In this document: piece by piece, positions 1 through 7,397 of the stretch
Numbering within the stretch: position 1 is the stretch's first letter
Layout: each line of letters opens with the position of its first letter
Assembly (NCBI RefSeq): GCF_001905795.1
Contig: NZ_LIXJ01000011.1
Span: 163,711 to 227,710, forward strand
Reading direction: 5' to 3'
Source: Streptomyces sp. CB01580
GTDB lineage: Bacteria > Actinomycetota > Actinomycetes > Streptomycetales > Streptomycetaceae
DNA: 64,000 nucleotides
Notes under the pieces: model-generated
Seen by the model: only the letters and a program-made list of their open reading frames with translations
What the model was told of the DNA's origin: nothing
The model's database searches: none
Position numbers and translations under genes: made by a program

Positions 1-2
1 GC

Positions 3-173
3 AAGGACGTCTTCGCCGAGGCGATCACCGCGGCCTTCCACAGGACCGGCTATCGGGTGAGCTACGTGGACGACCTCATCGGTGTGCATGTCGGCGAGGG
101 GGAGATCCACTGCGCCACCAACACCCTCCGGGGCGTCTTCGGCCCCGGGGCCCGCTGGTGGCGCGACCGCTGA
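3..173 (+). CDS. Protein-arginine deiminase, C-terminal end (5' end outside window)
   Basis: About 56 residues of a gene entering from the left. The segment GEIHCATNTLR followed by RWWRDR and a stop matches the end of the protein-arginine deiminase (PAD) domain, where the nucleophilic cysteine lies in GE(V/I)HCGTN. These enzymes convert peptidyl-arginine to citrulline; many actinomycete homologues are secreted. Only the part with the catalytic cysteine is visible, so signal peptide, length and integrity cannot be judged. The alanine in place of glycine after the cysteine (HCATN) is a small departure from the usual motif. The call rests on this motif and the terminal WW. Confidence 0.65.
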   Translation, partial: KDVFAEAITAAFHRTGYRVSYVDDLIGVHVGEGEIHCATNTLRGVFGPGARWWRDR

Positions 174-374
174 GCTTGTCCTACCTTCCAAGCGTGGGTC
201 TGAGCTGTCTGACCTCGAACGATGTCCCGAACGCGCTCGCTCGTACGAGGATTCCGGGGACGTGAACACGGCCTTCATCTGATCCTGTGCTCCGGCCAAA
301 GAGGCAATTGGCCAGTACGAAGGCCGTGGGGGGAACGAGCCTGCTGCAACCGGGCGTCCGGCGGGAAGCGTTCG

Positions 375-940
375 TGGTGGCTCACACCGATTGCTGGTTC
401 TCGCAGGACTTCTCCGCACCGGATTTCCTCCTCCCAGCGGCCTCGGCGGCGAGCTCGCGACCCCCGCCGGGACGGCCGTGAGCCCTTCGTCGCCGTGGAG
501 GACATCGCCGACGTCGCGGTGGCCGCCCTCACCGACGACGACCACGCGGGCAGGACCTACGAACTGTCCGGCCCCCCCGCGTACTCACCTTCGCCAAGAC
601 CCTCGCCCTCATCGGCGCCACCGTCGGCCGCGAGCTGCACCACCACCTAGTGCCGTGACCGGCAAGGTTTGCCCGGAAGGAGCGGCGTCCGGTGCGTGCG
701 ATCGCAAGGCGGCCGAAAGCCCTCGGATGGGGTCTCCCCTGCTCGAACGAAGTCGAGAGCTTGGGGAAGGGCTACGTGGGCTTTCGGCCAACGCCGCGAG
801 CGTGCGTGCCGGGCGGTGCGACGGGGCAAACGTTGCCGGGAGCGGCACTAGACCTGGCCGACTACGACGCCGCCAAGGTCGCGGCGGGCCACGACATCGC
901 GGACGCCGAAACCGTCCCGGCCACCGCCTACGCGACGTCC
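375..940 (+). pseudogene. NmrA/NAD(P)-binding oxidoreductase remnant, frameshifted and split by a MITE
   Basis: Pieces of an NmrA-like NAD(P)-binding protein lie in different frames: WFSQDFSAPDFLLP (about 390-430), then EPFVAVEDIADVAVAAL with GRTYELSGP (about 480-580), then RVLTFAKTL and GRELHHHL after a slip in the C-run near 577-583. The reading frame then enters a 199-bp MITE at 648. If the MITE and one TA copy are removed, the frame continues without a stop as HHHLDLADYDAAKVAAGHD, which fits an original C-terminal region. The N-terminal nucleotide-binding half is missing. Confidence 0.55.
648..850. mobile_element. 199-bp MITE, copy 1, with TA target duplication
   Basis: The core is 650-848, flanked on both sides by TA within CTAG. 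The ends form imperfect terminal inverted repeats of about 25 bp: the left end begins GTGCCGTGACCGGCAAGG and the reverse complement of the right end begins GTGCCGCTCCCGGCAACG. A second copy of the same length lies at 30909-31107 and differs at about seven positions. TA duplication and no coding capacity suggest a non-autonomous element moved by an IS630/Tc1-type transposase. It interrupts the NmrA-type pseudogene. Confidence 0.8.
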
Positions 941-1062
941 ACAGCCGCGCCCGCCGGTCCACCGGCCCGCCGGGACCACGCTGCAGTCGCGCGACGCCGG
1001 TCGCACGTGCGCCGGACGCCCACCGCCCGCCGCCCCCCTCAGCGACGCGGCCGTGGCCCCAT

Positions 1063-1141
1063 GGGGCGAGGGCGCCTGGTGGCCTTCCCTGTGCCGCAGT
1101 AGCCGGGGGCGCTGCGCCGCTGTCGGGCGCGGGGTGAACAC
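1063..1141. repeat. 79-bp exact direct repeat, left copy
   Basis: The sequence starting GGGGCGAGGGCGCCTGG and ending GGGGTGAACAC recurs without mismatch at 63922-64000, the last bases of the window, in the same orientation. Flanks of the two copies are unrelated on the left side; the right side of the second copy is cut off by the window end, so the true repeat may be longer. No convincing gene was recognised here. Confidence 0.85.
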
Positions 1142-1310
1142 CGGCGTGCGTGCGCCCAGTTGCCTTGTTACCGAATGCGGACAGACCTGAGTGAACGATG
1201 CCTGCCCTGGCGTCATCTCATGGGGTGCAGCACAACAGCCGATGTGGCCGGTCGCCCTGCGGGAACAGGGGAGGTGCCGCGTCCTGACAGACCATGGGGG
1301 AGCTTTCATC

Positions 1311-2021
1311 ATGACCACGCACCGTGCCCGCCGTACTGCCCGTTCCGCCGCCCTGGCCGCCGTCACCGCCGCGCTGGCGCTGGGCCTGACCGCCTGCGGC
1401 GGCGCCGACGAGGGCTCGAAGGCGGCGGGCGGCGACCACACCGCTGGTACCGCGCAGAGCCGGTCCGCGTCCGACGGGGACGGCAAGGCCGGCGCGGAGC
1501 AGGCCAACAGCGGTGGTGACCCCGAGGAGGGGGCGCGCTCGGCGACCACCTCGGGCGGGACGGAGAAGGTCGCGAGCATGGGCACAACGGGCGGCGTCCA
1601 GCAGTGCCGCGGAGACGAGATGCTGATCACCGCAGTACACCGGTTCGCCGGTCAGCAGGGCGATCACCTGCTGGTCACCGCGTCGAACGAGGGCAGCAAG
1701 CCATGCTGGGTCACCTCGTACCCGGCCGTGAAGCTCGACGGGGACGTCGACGGCGCCGCACTGCCGCACTCGAAGAAGGACAACCCGGGCGGCGACAAGC
1801 ACATCACGCTCCGGCCCGGAGACAAGGCATACAGCGCGGTGAACCTCTTCGACTACGGCTCGAAGAACCACACGGCGCAGTCGTTCGCCATCGCGCTGCG
1901 CGGCGCGGACGGTCGCAACGGTCCCTTCTACTCCGTCGACACCAAGGGCGAGAAGCCGCAGTTCAGCTGGAACGAGGCCGACGTTCTGAACTGGAGCACC
2001 AAGAAGCCGTACGACTTCTGA
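1311..2021 (+). CDS. Secreted lipoprotein, DUF4232-like
   Basis: A 236-residue protein. The ATG follows GGGGGAG at a good ribosome-binding distance. The N-terminus has an Arg-rich n-region, an Ala/Leu hydrophobic stretch and the lipobox LTAC (cysteine near residue 28), followed by a Gly/Ser/Asp-rich linker to about residue 95. The folded C-terminal part contains QCRGDEMLITA, LVTASNEGSKPCWVTSYPAVKL, and an LRPGDKAYSAV turn, typical of the DUF4232 domain found in many Streptomyces lipoproteins of unknown function. It is predicted to be anchored on the outer face of the membrane. It stands alone between pseudogenes, so the neighbours give no clue. Confidence 0.75.
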   Translation: MTTHRARRTARSAALAAVTAALALGLTACGGADEGSKAAGGDHTAGTAQSRSASDGDGKAGAEQANSGGDPEEGARSATTSGGTEKVASMGTTGGVQQCRGDEMLITAVHRFAGQQGDHLLVTASNEGSKPCWVTSYPAVKLDGDVDGAALPHSKKDNPGGDKHITLRPGDKAYSAVNLFDYGSKNHTAQSFAIALRGADGRNGPFYSVDTKGEKPQFSWNEADVLNWSTKKPYDF

Positions 2022-2085
2022 CGGCCCGTCGACCAGTGAAGCATCGCCGCCTTACTTGACCGCTCGATCACCTCCGTAGCAGGGG

Positions 2086-2490
2086 CTACCGAGCGGCTAC
2101 GCTGGGGAACCGCGATCGTGGCGCTTCTGCGTCACCAGCCGCACCAGCGCTGGCCTGGCCGATCAGCAGGGCGACGCGGTCGAGTGCGGCCTGGGTGGAT
2201 TCGATCAGCCCGGTGTCGCCCTTGGCGATCCGCAGTCGCAGCGCTTCCTTCAGGCGGGCGCGCGCCAGCACAAGGTCGCCTTGCTCCATGAGGTGCTTGC
2301 CGAAGTGCTGGAGGGCGAAGTCGACGAGTTCCGGGTGCTGGCTCCGGGCGGCGTCCAGGGCCCCGCGGTAGAGCGCGTCCGCGGTCTCCATGTCGCCGCC
2401 GTAGCGGTAGGCGTCGCCGAGGTGGATCTCGGTGGTGATGACGGCCCGGGTGTTGCCGCCGGCCGTGGCCAGGTCGCCCTGCAACGAGCC
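2086..2490 (-). pseudogene. TPR-type protein, 3' fragment
   Basis: The minus strand encodes a clean C-terminal segment with GGNTRAVITTEIHLGDAYRYGG, TADALYRGALDAARSQHPE, and LKEALRLRIAKGDTGLIEST, a helical tetratricopeptide-like pattern common in Streptomyces regulators or hypothetical proteins. Upstream (above about 2470) the similarity stops abruptly and plus-strand coding of a different protein begins. The N-terminal part is therefore lost and the junction looks like a recombination point. Confidence 0.55.
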
Positions 2491-3057
2491 GCCCTCGCAA
2501 CCGACCCCCTCGCACAAGCCCGCGCCTGGTCCGACCTCGCCGTCCACGCCCGCCGCCACGGCCACCACCCCGAAGCCCTCCGCATCAGCCAAACCACCCT
2601 CACCACCCGCCAAGCCCGCCACAACCCCCGCTACGCCGCCCTCCTCCACTCCCGCCTCGCCATCAGCCACGCCCGTACCGGAAACCACCCGGCCGCCGCC
2701 CGCGCCCTCCTCGCCGCCCAGAACGCCTACGACTGCATCGACCCCGCCGAACCCGCACCGCGCTGGCTGAACTTCCTCACCGCGGCTGAACTCCACGGGC
2801 TCGCCGCCATCACCCACCAGGCCATGGGACACCTCATCGACGCCGAGACCGCCACCACCCAGGCCCTCACACTCCTCGAACCCCAACTTCGACGCAGCCG
2901 CGCCTACTGCACCGTCCAGCTCGCCGAACTCCAACTCGCCCAGGGCAACACCAACACGGCCACCACAACCGTGGCCACGATCGACACCACCCCTATCAGC
3001 AGCCAGAACAACACCGCCCGGCTCACCGCACTCCGCCACACCCTCACCGCCGCATAG
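2470..3057 (+). pseudogene. XRE/TPR-type transcriptional regulator, 3' fragment
   Basis: An open frame of about 195 residues with TPR-like repeats (DPLAQARAWSDLAVHARRHG, HSRLAISHARTGNHPAAAR, LTAAELHGLAAITHQAMGH) ending TLTAA. This pattern is usual for the C-terminal half of Streptomyces XRE-type regulators. No helix-turn-helix region precedes it; the sequence joins the opposite-strand fragment near 2470. It lies 15 bp upstream of a GNAT gene, a pairing commonly seen in the genus, so the two were probably one operon before truncation. Confidence 0.55.
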
Positions 3058-3072
3058 GAGGACCACCCAGCC

Positions 3073-3630
3073 GTGACCGACATACAACTCCGCCACCACA
3101 CCACCCACCACACCCCCGGCCTGCGCACCCTTCTCCTGGACATCTACGCCGACGTCTACGCCGAGCCGGCACGAACCGACCCCTTCTGCGCCGTCGACCG
3201 CTTCGCCGAAGGCCTCGACAACTGGACGACCCGACCCGGCTGGACCTGCACCATCGGATACGACAACGACCAGCCCGTCGGCTACGCCTACGGAGCACCA
3301 CTTCCCCCGGGCACCGTCTGGTGGCGCGGCCTCCTCACCGACGTCCCCACCGACATGGTCACCGAGACCGGCACCCGCACCTACGCACTCAGCGAGCTCA
3401 TGGTCCGCACGCCCTGGCGCAGGACCGGCACCGCCCGCCGACTCCACGACGCCCACCTCGCACCACGGCCCGAGCGACGCGCCACCCTTCTGGTCGACCA
3501 GAACCACCCCAAAGTCCATGCACTCTACGCAACATGGGGCTGGAAAACCCTCGGCGACCTACGACCCAGACTGCCCGACGCCCCGCTCTTCCACGCCATG
3601 CTTCTGGAACTCCCACCACGCCGACCCTGA
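3073..3630 (+). CDS. GNAT family N-acetyltransferase
   Basis: A 185-residue protein beginning with GTG, preceded by TAGGAGGACC, a strong ribosome-binding site that overlaps the end of the truncated regulator. Features fitting the GNAT fold are the central strand YALSELMVRTPWRRTGTARRLHD, where RRTGTA occupies the acetyl-CoA pyrophosphate loop (usual Q/RxxGxG/A), and a late VHALYATWGWKTLG segment typical of strand 6 and helix 4. The substrate is unknown. The gene appears intact although its upstream partner has lost its N-terminus. Confidence 0.7.
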   Translation: MTDIQLRHHTTHHTPGLRTLLLDIYADVYAEPARTDPFCAVDRFAEGLDNWTTRPGWTCTIGYDNDQPVGYAYGAPLPPGTVWWRGLLTDVPTDMVTETGTRTYALSELMVRTPWRRTGTARRLHDAHLAPRPERRATLLVDQNHPKVHALYATWGWKTLGDLRPRLPDAPLFHAMLLELPPRRP

Positions 3631-3977
3631 CCCGACCGGCCTCGGCACGTATACGGCGGGGTCTCACCCAACGTGAGATCGCGAGGACGGCACGCCGCCC
3701 TGCCCGAGAGCGGCGGCCCGTGGCGCCCTCGCCGAAGTCGTCCTCCGTGAAGCCGACCAGTGCCTGTCCGAACCACTGGAAGGAACGGACATCACAGCGG
3801 AATGCACACCCGTGGCAGCACCCTCTGCTCAAGGTGTGAGACGCGCCCGTGGCCGGGGCCTGACAGTGGCCTCTGATTTAATGAGCCCGCTGTAATTACC
3901 TTGCAAGAAACGGCCGTTGGGCTGCTCCGTCGGTGTGGTCCTGCGCGCCGTTCCATTGGGAAAAGGACTTCCACTCT
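3631..3977. other. Intergenic stretch with a DUF6415-like scrap and the promoter region of the next gene
   Basis: Around 3734-3790 the plus strand reads EVVLREADQCLSEPLEGT, matching segments of the DUF6415-like gene at 6035-6478 and of the remnant at 6682-6890. No complete gene can be supported. The AT-richer part at 3875-3910 (TTTAATGAGCC, GTAATTACC) lies about 80 bp upstream of the crystallin-like gene and probably contains its promoter. Confidence 0.4.
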
Positions 3978-4313
3978 ATGAAGCGTTCTCTCTCGCGTCT
4001 TGCCGTCACCGTGGTGGCGGCGGGTGCCCTGACGGGCCTTCTCCCCGCCTCCACCGCCGCCGCGATCAACCAGACCGACTGCGGCGATAGGACCGACTTC
4101 GTGAAGGTCACATACAATGGCGGTGAGGGCACTGTGTGTTATGCCAACAAGGGCGTTGTGACCCCCAACCTCCCGAACGTGAAGCGTGTCTCGTCCGGCA
4201 ACAACAACATCGAGATGTGGCTGGGCAACGAGGCCATATCCATGAACAAGTGGTCCACGATCGTCGACATCGAGGACCTCAACCAGACGCTGTACGCGCT
4301 GCAGATCCGCTGA
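3978..4313 (+). CDS. Secreted beta/gamma-crystallin-like protein (killer-toxin-like)
   Basis: A 111-residue protein with AAAAGGA upstream of the ATG. The first 29 or so residues form a signal peptide (MKRSLSRLAVTVVAAGALTG, cleavage near STAAA-IN). The mature part, about 82 residues, has two cysteines (TDCGDRTDF and GTVCYANKG), the pattern VKRVSSGNNNIEMWLG, and a C-terminal LYALQI strand. This layout fits the small Streptomyces beta/gamma-crystallin-type proteins that include the killer-toxin-like protein SKLP. Such proteins are small, secreted and sometimes affect fungal growth. The activity here is an inference. A strong hairpin follows the gene, so it is probably monocistronic. Confidence 0.7.
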   Translation: MKRSLSRLAVTVVAAGALTGLLPASTAAAINQTDCGDRTDFVKVTYNGGEGTVCYANKGVVTPNLPNVKRVSSGNNNIEMWLGNEAISMNKWSTIVDIEDLNQTLYALQIR

Positions 4314-4386
4314 CCCAGCGCGTCCGGACCGGATGAGCCATGACGTGACCTGCGTGCCCCGGGAGGGGTGAGGCAGGTGGTGTATG

Positions 4387-4422
4387 AACCGTGAGCACTT
4401 CCTCGGGAAGAGCTCACGGTTT
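4387..4422 (+). terminator. Hairpin terminator after the crystallin-like gene
   Basis: AACCGTGAG at 4387 pairs perfectly with CTCACGGTT ending at 4421, around a loop of about 17 bases. It lies 74 bp downstream of the stop codon at 4313. Confidence 0.6.
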
Positions 4423-4469
4423 GCGGATGGGGCACAGCCAACGTCTTGGCCGTCCGTGGCTTCGCCTCC

Positions 4470-4907
4470 TAGTCCTATGCCGACGCCGTGCGCCGCCGCA
4501 CCACCCGGCAGGGCCGCGCCACGCTGCTCTGGTGCGGTGATTTCGATGCGAGCGGCGCGGACATCGAACGGGACTGGGTCCGGCGCACCGCAGACTGCTG
4601 GGGCGAGGTCCGCCGGGTGCTCCTGACCCGCGAGCAGACCATCGAGTACGAGCTGCTGTCGGCCGAGGGCAAGCACGGCGACCCGAGATGGCCGGCCTTC
4701 GCCGCCCGCTACGGCTTCGACCCCCAACGCCCGGTGCAGTGGGAGGTTGAGGCGCTGGAGCCGGACGAACTGCGGCGCCTGGTCCTCGCCGCTGTCGATC
4801 CGTGCGTCGACCGCGCCGTGCTCGCGCAGCAGATCGCCCGCGAGGAAGAACAGCGCCGCGCTCTCGCCGCCTTCCTGCATGGCTGGGGCGTGGCGGGAGG
4901 AATGTAG
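4470..4907 (+). pseudogene. Toprim-like protein, C-terminal fragment
   Basis: The frame opens just after a TAG stop with SYADAVRRRTT and continues to a stop at 4905. The motif LLWCGDFDASGADIERDW resembles the acidic DxD region of Toprim-like domains in Streptomyces mobile-element proteins, followed by a helical tail rich in Glu and Arg. The 5' part is missing and no ribosome-binding site supports any internal start. The family call is tentative; what is secure is a coding-like, truncated open frame. Confidence 0.4.
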
Positions 4908-5042
4908 CGCTACCGCTGTACTGGGGCCTGGGCGAAGTGGAGCACCAACGCTTTGGCCTGCCTGGCCGCGCCGCTCGTTCCCGGCTGGTCACCGGCTGAG
5001 ATGGATGCGCGGTGCCCACGTGAAGCAGGTGGGGTGCATGGC

Positions 5043-5497
5043 CTACCGCCAGCTTTTCTCGGAGGTGCGCCTGTTGAACTCGGTGTCGACCGCGTTCTTC
5101 GCGGTCTGCAGGCGCTGGGCGTTGCCGTTGAGGAAACCCGTTTCGAGTAGCGGGTGCAGGTCCCCGTGGCGGTCCAGTTCCTGCTTGAGCCACGTGGCGG
5201 GGACGGGCTCGTAATGGTTGTAGCTTCCTTCCTTCCGGATGAAGCACGTGTCGCAGACCGGGCGGCATCGTCCTGCTGGGCGATCATGCGCAGGTACTCG
5301 AAGCGCTCCCACGCATCGCGGTACGCCGCCTCGCTGAGAGCGAGGTGTTCGGTGAAGACCGGGCGAAGCTGGTTGTGGAGGCGCTCGGAGGCGTCGTGGG
5401 TCCGTACCGTTTCCCAGGGGCTGAGGAGCGCGGCTGCGGCGTGAACCTTCCAGATGTACGGATGTTCAGCCTGGGGTTCGTGGCACGCCATCCGCAT
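5043..5497 (-). pseudogene. Conserved hypothetical protein, frameshifted
   Basis: The minus strand reads MRMACHEPQAEHPYIWKVH and SPWETVRTHDASERLHNQLR down to DAWERFEYLRMIAQQDD, then needs a frame change near 5260 to continue as CDTCFIRKEGSYNHYEPVP, WLKQELDRHGDLHPLLETGF and the stop at 5043. Joined, the pieces make a plausible helical protein of about 150 residues; alone neither is complete. I do not recognise the family. Its first ATG overlaps the ATG of the divergent plus-strand gene at 5496 by two bases, an implausible arrangement for two genuine starts, so the site is probably a recombination junction. Confidence 0.4.
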
Positions 5498-5966
5498 GAC
5501 CCGGTTCCTCGGACTCCAGGCCGTCGAACGGCTCGGCAACCAGGCGGGCCCGGTCATCATGGACCCCGCAACCCGCACCGCGTACGTCCTCGTGCCCGCA
5601 GGCACCACCCGCACCTGGAACCACCCCCACACCACCGCCCTGAGCGACTCGGACCACATCGTCCTCCCGCCCCAGGGCAAGCAAACGCCGCCCGGCCCCT
5701 ACTGGCTGATCACCTCACGCCGACCCCTCACCGACACCGCCGCACTGCACCACGCACTACAGAAAATCCAAGGACACCACCCGGACACCGCCCTGCCCAT
5801 CGACCTGACCAGGCTGACACTCGACCAGGTCCGCAGCTGGAGCTGCGCACTGTGCGGGGCACGACTCCACGCCGACCGGTCACTGGGCACCCACACCGCC
5901 GAAACCGGTCTCCTCACCGAGCCCACCGAACTATGGGCCTGCGCGCCTGCCTGCCGCACCCGCTGA
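5496..5966 (+). CDS. Hypothetical protein with a possible C-terminal zinc-binding cysteine set
   Basis: A 156-residue open frame starting ATG. It includes RLGNQAGPVIMDPATRTAYVLVPAGTT in several short strands and a C-terminal part with CALCGARLH and CAPACRTR; four cysteines in CxxC-type pairs suggest a small zinc-binding unit. It precedes the DUF6415-like gene by 68 bp on the same strand, so the two may be co-transcribed. The start overlaps the opposite-strand pseudogene, so residues may be missing from the N-terminus. Function unknown. Confidence 0.45.
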   Translation: MTRFLGLQAVERLGNQAGPVIMDPATRTAYVLVPAGTTRTWNHPHTTALSDSDHIVLPPQGKQTPPGPYWLITSRRPLTDTAALHHALQKIQGHHPDTALPIDLTRLTLDQVRSWSCALCGARLHADRSLGTHTAETGLLTEPTELWACAPACRTR

Positions 5967-6034
5967 ACACCGGGCCCAAAACCCGGCGCGGAGCATGGCC
6001 ACCCGAGCGAGACCGCCCCAGCAGCGAGGCCCCG

Positions 6035-6478
6035 ATGAAACACCCGAGCAGAACCCGTACCGTCCTGCACGACCCCGAGGGGCGCATCGAAGCCGAACTC
6101 CCCCTCGACCGCCGCTCCCACGAATGCCTGGTCAAAGCCGTCCTCGCATGGGGCAGCGAACCGGGCCTGCACGACGCGGACTACCACCAGATCGCACTCC
6201 AGCTCACCGGCGCCGCCCGCGCCGTCGCCCACGACCTCCGCACCATTGCCCACCAACTGCCCGACGACCAAACAGCCCGCGCACTCGCCGACCTCATCCT
6301 CGAAGACACCGAACGCCGCCTCACCGCCCCACCGCGCGGCATGGTCCGGTGCGTCCAGGGCCGGGCCCTCCTCATCCGCACCCTGTACGAGCGCCTGGAT
6401 CGCCTCACCGAAGCAACGACCGGCCACGAGGGGGCGACGGCCCCGCCGACCGAACCGGGTGACGGCCCACCTCAGTAG
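6035..6478 (+). CDS. DUF6415-like protein
   Basis: A 147-residue protein. After a charged start (MKHPSRTRTVLHDPEGRIEA) it is mostly helical, with HQIALQLTGAARAVAHDLRT, LADLILEDTERRLTAPPRGM, and GRALLIRTLYERLDRL. This matches a small Streptomyces family that I recall as DUF6415, sometimes labelled as associated with natural-product genes, with no known biochemical role. Partial copies of the same signature occur at 3734-3790 and 6682-6890, so the family was locally duplicated. The ribosome-binding site (GCGAGG) is only moderate. Confidence 0.5.
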   Translation: MKHPSRTRTVLHDPEGRIEAELPLDRRSHECLVKAVLAWGSEPGLHDADYHQIALQLTGAARAVAHDLRTIAHQLPDDQTARALADLILEDTERRLTAPPRGMVRCVQGRALLIRTLYERLDRLTEATTGHEGATAPPTEPGDGPPQ

Positions 6479-6681
6479 CCGAGTGCCCGGTTGAGCTCGA
6501 CGATGACGGCGGCCCGCACCTCCGGGGTGTAGGCGGCGACCACCTCTCCCGGGGCGACGCCGAGGCCACGGGCGAGCCGCCCGGTCTGCGCGGGACGCGA
6601 ACGCGTAGAGAGCCGCGCGAGGAGAGCCCCGTCACCGGCTCGCCCGGAACAGGTCGCGTGAACCCCACTGAGGCCGCAGAC
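6479..6681 (-). other. Short C-terminal scrap of an unknown minus-strand protein
   Basis: On the minus strand the frame ending at 6472-6474 reads RLARGLGVAPGEVVAAYTPEVRAAVIVELNRALGY then stop, a credible protein terminus of about 40 residues. Nothing continuous precedes it. The parent gene was not recognised. Confidence 0.25.
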
Positions 6682-6890
6682 ATGAACAGCGGCCGCGCCC
6701 GCCGACAGGACCGCGCCGGCTGCACCACCGCCGAAGTCGCCCTCTGCGAAGCCGACCGGCGCCTGTCCGCACCCCTGGAAGGCACCGCCCGCTGCGCCCA
6801 GAACCGCGCCCGCCTTGCGCGTGCCCTCTACGAGCGCCTGTTGGCTGGGCGGTTGCTTCCAGCAGGGGACCGCAGATGCGACCGGAGGTG
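6682..6890 (+). pseudogene. DUF6415-like remnant
   Basis: The plus strand reads TTAEVALCEADRRLSAPLEGT, ARCAQNRARLARALYERLLAG, clearly the same signature as the C-terminal half of the gene at 6035-6478 (EDTERRLTAPPRGM, CVQGRALLIRTLYERL). The N-terminal half is absent, and the frame degenerates after position 6850. Confidence 0.5.
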
Positions 6891-6944
6891 TGAACCCCTC
6901 AAATCGGGCAGTCCCTGTTCCTGCAGGTCACGCCCCGTGGGCAA

Positions 6945-7255
6945 GCCCGTCATCCGCACCGACGTCCCATCCGTGCGCATTCGGCCCCTCCTCCAGATAT
7001 GCGGCGAGCTTCTCCAGGCAGCGCGGCGACAGACGGCACCGTGATCCGCCCGGCCCGCGCGAGACCAGGTCCCCGATCCCACCGTCCCGCCACAACTGGT
7101 GCCACCGGCAGGCCAGCTTCCGGCTCACACGGAGATGCTGGGCGACCTCCAGCGGCTTGATCTTCTGCTCGAACAACTCGGCCGCCTGCCGCCGTACGGC
7201 CTCCCGACGCTGCCGCCCCTCAGCGGTCAGCCCGCCCCCATCCGCATATCTCGCA
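6945..7255 (-). pseudogene. IS630-family transposase, N-terminal fragment
   Basis: The minus strand reads RYADGGGLTAEGRQRREAVR, then ELFEQKIKPLEVAQHLRVSRK and GSRCRLSPRCLEKLAAYLEEGP, the winged-helix/helix-turn-helix head of IS630-type transposases. Similarity ends after about 95 residues at AHGW, and the DDE catalytic domain is absent. The start codon is not clear. Confidence 0.6.
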
Positions 7256-7368
7256 CAACACGAGATACAGCCCGCACCCCAGGCCCATCAGGCACATCGA
7301 CAAAGATCACCCTGACGAGCCGAAGTCAGTAGGGGGTGGGTTCTCCACCGGTGCTGTCCATCGCCGAA

Positions 7369-7392
7369 CGGCACCACTGCAGTCCGGTGCCG
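7369..7392 (-). terminator. Hairpin downstream of the sensor kinase
   Basis: CGGCACC at 7369 pairs with GGTGCCG ending at 7392 around a 10-base loop, a few bases past the stop codon of the minus-strand kinase gene. A typical position for a factor-independent actinomycete terminator. Confidence 0.45.
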
Positions 7393-7397
7393 TGAGC

